Positions 60,245-64,000 of a stretch of DNA of 64,000 nucleotides are shown piece by piece; within the stretch, counting starts at the first letter, position 1; each line of letters begins with the position of its first letter. The stretch lies in assembly GCA_945925985.1 (NCBI GenBank), contig CAMELV010000005.1, forward strand, positions 62,001 through 126,000. The letters are read 5' to 3'. This DNA is from Comamonas sp. lk. GTDB lineage: Bacteria; Pseudomonadota; Gammaproteobacteria; Burkholderiales; Burkholderiaceae_C. The notes beneath the pieces are model-generated. The model had not been told where the DNA came from, made no database searches, and saw only the letters and a list, made by a program, of their open reading frames with translations. Position numbers and translations under genes: made by a program.

Positions 60245-62269
60245 ATGCGGTATTTTTTGGGGATCGACACCGGCGGAACCTACACCGACGCGGTGTTGCT
60301 GGACCAGAACAAGCAGGTGGTGGCCGCCGCCAAGAGCCTGACCACCCGCTTTGACCTGTCTGTAGGCATCAGTGCCTCGCTGGACCGGCTGCCCAAGGAA
60401 GGCTTGGCCCAGGTGGTGTTGGTGTCGCTGTCCACCACGCTCACGACCAACTCGGTGGTTGAGGGCAAGGGCTCGCCGATCTGTGTGCTGCTGGCCGGTT
60501 ATGAGGCGGCCCAGATCAAATCCAGCGGGTTGCTTGAGCTGGTGGGTGCCGATGCCATTGTGTCTTTGCCCGGCGGCCATGACGCGGGGGGGCATCCGGC
60601 TGCTGCGCTGGATGAGGCGGCGTCCAAAGCGGCCATCTTGCGCCACGCGCCGCGCGTCAGCGCGTTTGCCATCTCGGCCAGTTTTGCGGTTCGCAACCCG
60701 GCCCATGAGCAGCAGCTGCGCGCCTGGGTTGAAGAACTGTGTGACAAACCCGTGACCTGCGGCCATGAGCTGGCCTCCAGCCTGGGCGCACCGCGGCGTG
60801 CTTTGACCGTGGCCTTGAACGCGCGGATGATTTCCCACATCAAGGCGCTGATTGAATCGGTCAGGCAGACCCTGGCAGTCCATGCGGTGACGGCCCCCTT
60901 GATGATGGTCAAGGGCGATGGCACGCTGGTTAATGTGGCGTCGGCGCTGCAGCGCCCGGTGGGCACCGTGCTGTCGGGCCCCGCTGCCAGTTTGCTAGGC
61001 GCCTGCGCCCTGAGCGGCTTGAGTGACGCCATCGTGGCTGACATGGGGGGCACCACCACCGACATCGCCATTGTGCGTGGCGGCCAACCGGCCCTCAGCT
61101 TTGACGGCGCCATGATTGGTGACTGGCGGCCCATGATCGAAGCGGTCAAGGTCTACGCGATCGGCCTGGGTGGCGACAGCGAGATCCGCATCCTTGGCGG
61201 CCATGGCCTGGCCATCGGACCGCGCCGGGTGCTGCCTCTGAGTCTGTTGGCCCATGAACACCCCAAGGTGCTGGCCGTTCTGGAGCGACAGCAAAACGAG
61301 TCGCCGCACGCCAGCCAGATCCGCTTCGTGCAGCGGCTGCAAGGCCACGACGCCCTGATTGACCGGTTACCCGATGATGAGTTGCGCGCCTGGGAGCACC
61401 TCGCCCAGGGGCCTTTGGACATGGAGCAGTGCAACATCCATGACCGCGTGATGTCCCGGGCGCTGGCGCGGCTGGAACGCAAGGGTCTGGCCATTTACAG
61501 TGGCTTCACGCCCAGTGATGCGGCACATGTGTTGGGGCTGTCTACGCATTGGAGCCAAGACGCCGCTGTGTTTGGTGCCAGGATCTGGGCCCGGCAAATG
61601 CGGCACCTGTATGGCCTGGGCACCTGGATCCTGGGCGACGCGGTCGCGCCCTCGCGCCAGGTGGTGGATCTGGTGATCGCCACCATCTCGCAAAAGCTGA
61701 TCGAGGCCGGTCTGAATGATGCCGGTCAACTCACCGAGTCGAACGCCGGGCGGCTCGCTGGCCTGCTCACCCAACTGGCCTTGAGCCCTGGCTCAGGTGC
61801 CAGCGCGGCGGGCGCCAACCCCTTGTTCAAACTGCAGTTTGCCCCCGATTTGCCGCTGGTCGCGGTGGGTGCGCCGGCAGGCAGTTACTACCCTGCGGTG
61901 GCCCGTGGTCTGGGCATCGCCTTGGTTTTGCCGCCCTTTGGCGAGGTGGCTAATGCGGTGGGCTCGGTGTTTGGCCGAGTGTCGCAGCGGGTTCACATGA
62001 CGGTGACGCAGCCCGTGCGCGGGGTCTATCGGGTCTTCACGCCAGAGGGCCCCCGTGATTTCGCGGCGCTAACCCCCGCCTTGGAGCTCGCCCGTGAATT
62101 GGCCGGGGTGGACGCACAGGCCCGGGCCTTGCAGGCTGGCGCCGCCAGCGCCACACTCAGTCTCACCCAAAGTGACAACAGTGTCAGCAACGACATCGAC
62201 GGTCACATGTTCTTCGAAGCCATTGTGACGGCCATTGCGTCTGGCCCGCCCTTGACGCTGGGCCACTGA
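60245..62269 (+). CDS. HyuA-like hydantoinase/oxoprolinase-family ASKHA protein (paralogue 2)
   Basis: A 674-residue protein, same length and organisation as the one at 3458-5482: LGIDTGGTYTDAV (5-17), VADMGGTTTDIAI, GLGGDSEIR. The middle segment (about 375-430, DDELRAWEHLAQGP .. RALARLERKGLAIYSGFTPSDAAHVLG) looks like a winged helix. No HyuB is present. It is cotranscribed with sdaA and is followed by a dimethylglycine-dehydrogenase-like gene. Roles considered are N-methylhydantoin hydrolysis or ATP-dependent support of the MttB-like enzyme; neither is proven. Confidence 0.8.
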   Translation: MRYFLGIDTGGTYTDAVLLDQNKQVVAAAKSLTTRFDLSVGISASLDRLPKEGLAQVVLVSLSTTLTTNSVVEGKGSPICVLLAGYEAAQIKSSGLLELVGADAIVSLPGGHDAGGHPAAALDEAASKAAILRHAPRVSAFAISASFAVRNPAHEQQLRAWVEELCDKPVTCGHELASSLGAPRRALTVALNARMISHIKALIESVRQTLAVHAVTAPLMMVKGDGTLVNVASALQRPVGTVLSGPAASLLGACALSGLSDAIVADMGGTTTDIAIVRGGQPALSFDGAMIGDWRPMIEAVKVYAIGLGGDSEIRILGGHGLAIGPRRVLPLSLLAHEHPKVLAVLERQQNESPHASQIRFVQRLQGHDALIDRLPDDELRAWEHLAQGPLDMEQCNIHDRVMSRALARLERKGLAIYSGFTPSDAAHVLGLSTHWSQDAAVFGARIWARQMRHLYGLGTWILGDAVAPSRQVVDLVIATISQKLIEAGLNDAGQLTESNAGRLAGLLTQLALSPGSGASAAGANPLFKLQFAPDLPLVAVGAPAGSYYPAVARGLGIALVLPPFGEVANAVGSVFGRVSQRVHMTVTQPVRGVYRVFTPEGPRDFAALTPALELARELAGVDAQARALQAGAASATLSLTQSDNSVSNDIDGHMFFEAIVTAIASGPPLTLGH

Positions 62270-62507
62270 GCCTGGTGGTCGGCGCGCTTGCCCCGTGGGT
62301 GTGGCGCGCCAGCATCCGCCCGAACTGGCTTCATTTGATGGGGCGGCCTTCGCCGCCAGCCATTGGTCCAGAACGTGAGAGGGCAGGCGTCCGGGCTGGC
62401 GCGAATCCGTTAGCCACTGTCGCAATTGGCGTCGTGGCCATCGCGGCGCTGACTACACTTTCGGCGGTACCAGATGCCCGCTCGGGCCCACAAGAAAGCA
62501 GGACACA

Positions 62508-64000
62508 ATGAAAACTAGTGCACGGGTTGTCGTGATCGGTGGTGGTGTGGTGGGCGTGAGCACCCTGTACCATTTGGTCAAGAAGGGCTGGTCTGATGTG
62601 GTCCTGATCGAGCGCACCGAGCTGACCGCCGGTTCGACCTGGCACGCCGCCGGCCTACTGCCCCTGTTCAACATGAGCTACACCGTGGGCCAGTTGCACA
62701 AGTACTCGGTGGACCTGTACAAACGTTTGCCGGCCGAAACCGGGCAGGACGTGAGCTTTCACGTCACCGGCAACTTGCGGCTGGCGACCAACCAGGACCG
62801 CATGGACGAGTACCTCAAGTACTGTGGTGTTGCCAACACCATTGGCGTGCCATTTCGCATCATCACCCCGGCTGAAATCAAGGCGTTGTGGCCCCTGATC
62901 GATCTGGGCGATGGCATCAACACGCCCAAGGTGATCGGCGCGCTGTACCACCCGGACGACGGCCACATTGCCCCGGTCGACCTGACCATGGCCCTGCGCA
63001 AGGGCGCCCGCGCCGGTGGCGGCGAGATCTATGAGCAGACCCAGGTCACCGGCGTCGAGAAGCTGGCATCTGGCGAATGGAAGGTCATCACCAACAAGGG
63101 CGACATCACCTGCGAGCACGTGGTGTGCGCCACCGGCAACTACGCACGCGAAACCGGCAAGATGTTTGGGCTGAGCATTCCGGCCATCCCGGTTGAGCAC
63201 CAGTACATCGTCTATGACGAGTCACCCGAGTTGCGGGCCTACCGTGACCAGGGTGGCCATGAGCTCGCCGTGCTGCGCGAATCCGACGCCTCTTATTACC
63301 TGCGCGAAGAGCGCATGGGCTGGATCCTCGGGCCTTATGAAAAAGGCGCGCCCGCGCGCTTTGCCGATGGCGTGCCCGACTGGTTTGGCAAGAGCCTGTT
63401 TGAGGGCGACCTCGACCGCCTGCTGCCGCACGTTGAAGCCGCCATGAAGCGGGTGCCGGCACTGGAGCATTGCGGCATCAAGACCATTGTGAATGGCCCC
63501 ATTTCCTACACGCCCGATGGCAGCCCGCTGATCGGGCCGGCCTGGGGTCTGAAGAACGTCTGGCTCAATGAGGGGCACAGTTTTGGCGTGACCGCAGCCG
63601 GTGGCGCCGGTTGGCAACTGGCCGAGTGGATTGTGGAAGGCGAGCCCACGGTGGACATGCTGGGTGTGGACCCCCGTCGCTACGGCCCTTACACCAGCAA
63701 GCGCTACACCGTCGCCAAGAACGAAGAGGCCTACCGCGAAGTGTTCACGGTGCACTTCCCCGATGAAGAGCGTCACGACGGCCGTCCGGCCAAGACCAGC
63801 CCGATCTATGAAAAGCTCAAGCAGATGGGCGCCGTTTTTGGCCAGCGTTATGGCTGGGAGCGCGCCAACTGGTTCGCCCCCGAGGGCGTTGAGCGCAAGG
63901 ACAACTGGAGCTTCCGGCGCAGCAACTACTTTGAGCATGTGGGCAACGAATGCCGCAACATCCGCGAACGCGTGGGCATGATCGACCTGACGCCCTTCAC
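62508..64000 (+). CDS. Dimethylglycine dehydrogenase-like flavoprotein, N-terminal part (runs off the window)
   Basis: The frame is open from the ATG at 62508 to the window end (497 codons). It starts with VVVIGGGVVGVSTLYHLVKKG, then LTAGSTWHAAGLLPLFNMSYTVGQLHKYSVDLYKRL with the His that carries FAD in mammalian dimethylglycine dehydrogenase, DGHIAPVDLTMALRKGAR, YYLREERMGWILGPYE and VNGPISYTPDGSPLIGP. The GcvT-type part has just begun (RERVGMIDLTPFT). This copy looks the closest of the three to mammalian dimethylglycine dehydrogenase. A 238-bp gap with a GC-rich inverted repeat (62281-62310) separates it from the HyuA-like gene. Confidence 0.88.
   Translation, partial: MKTSARVVVIGGGVVGVSTLYHLVKKGWSDVVLIERTELTAGSTWHAAGLLPLFNMSYTVGQLHKYSVDLYKRLPAETGQDVSFHVTGNLRLATNQDRMDEYLKYCGVANTIGVPFRIITPAEIKALWPLIDLGDGINTPKVIGALYHPDDGHIAPVDLTMALRKGARAGGGEIYEQTQVTGVEKLASGEWKVITNKGDITCEHVVCATGNYARETGKMFGLSIPAIPVEHQYIVYDESPELRAYRDQGGHELAVLRESDASYYLREERMGWILGPYEKGAPARFADGVPDWFGKSLFEGDLDRLLPHVEAAMKRVPALEHCGIKTIVNGPISYTPDGSPLIGPAWGLKNVWLNEGHSFGVTAAGGAGWQLAEWIVEGEPTVDMLGVDPRRYGPYTSKRYTVAKNEEAYREVFTVHFPDEERHDGRPAKTSPIYEKLKQMGAVFGQRYGWERANWFAPEGVERKDNWSFRRSNYFEHVGNECRNIRERVGMIDLTPF

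Noticed and set aside
62281..62310. Terminator after the HyuA-like gene
   Set aside because: GGCGCGC/GCGCGCC are 7-bp arms with a 16-base loop and no T-run; common by chance in GC-rich DNA.

Overview
The window is a 64-kb piece of a GC-rich, Gram-negative genome. It most resembles a betaproteobacterium of the Comamonadaceae (Rhodoferax/Polaromonas type). This is inferred from gene content, codon style and a short intergenic repeat (core GCTATATAAATAATAGCTA, later GGGCTAGCGC.CGATTTGA) of a kind I associate with that family. No rRNA, tRNA, CRISPR array, integrase or replication origin is visible.

Most of the window is a locus for catabolism of quaternary and methylated amines. At the left (0.2-15.1 kb) are a betaine-homocysteine methyltransferase, a HyuA-like ASKHA protein, a MocR regulator, an XRE-cupin regulator, two divergently transcribed dimethylglycine/sarcosine-dehydrogenase-type flavoproteins, a trimethylamine-methyltransferase-family (MttB-like) protein without pyrrolysine, and an EamA transporter. 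At the right (51.8-64 kb) are a dipeptide/opine-type ABC importer, a second MttB-like protein, L-serine ammonia-lyase, a second HyuA-like protein and the start of a third dimethylglycine-dehydrogenase-type flavoprotein. In the middle (41.8-48.8 kb) an operon reads as a complete CoA-dependent route from gamma-butyrobetaine through crotonobetainyl-CoA, carnitinyl-CoA, carnitine and dehydrocarnitine to glycine betaine. Betaine would then be demethylated through dimethylglycine and sarcosine to glycine, then serine, then pyruvate. Upstream and divergent lies an MFS/GMC/enolase/ALDH/PhyH operon (41.6-34.9 kb).

Between 15.1 and about 34.8 kb this catabolic locus is interrupted by an accessory block. 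First comes a row of toxin-antitoxin modules: Phd/VapC-PIN, an orphan ribbon-helix-helix antitoxin, HipB/HipA, and Doc with its antitoxin. Three copies of one intergenic repeat lie before and between them. Then follows a probable defence operon on the minus strand: WYL regulator, a HEPN-SNF2 helicase of 1180 aa, a sacsin-like GHKL ATPase of 1052 aa, and an HNH nuclease segment lying in frame just after the ATPase stop codon. The rest of the block has small unknown genes, a VWA protein, a DUF3857/transglutaminase protein, an IS3-family transposase remnant, a protein with a uracil-DNA-glycosylase-like motif and an uncharacterised protein with macro-like motifs.

The strongest candidate for a novel system is the WYL / HEPN-SNF2 / GHKL / HNH operon (27.6 to 19.2 kb). 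The CoA-linked gamma-butyrobetaine operon and the pairing of HyuA-like proteins carrying an inserted winged-helix-like segment with MttB-like methyltransferases come next.
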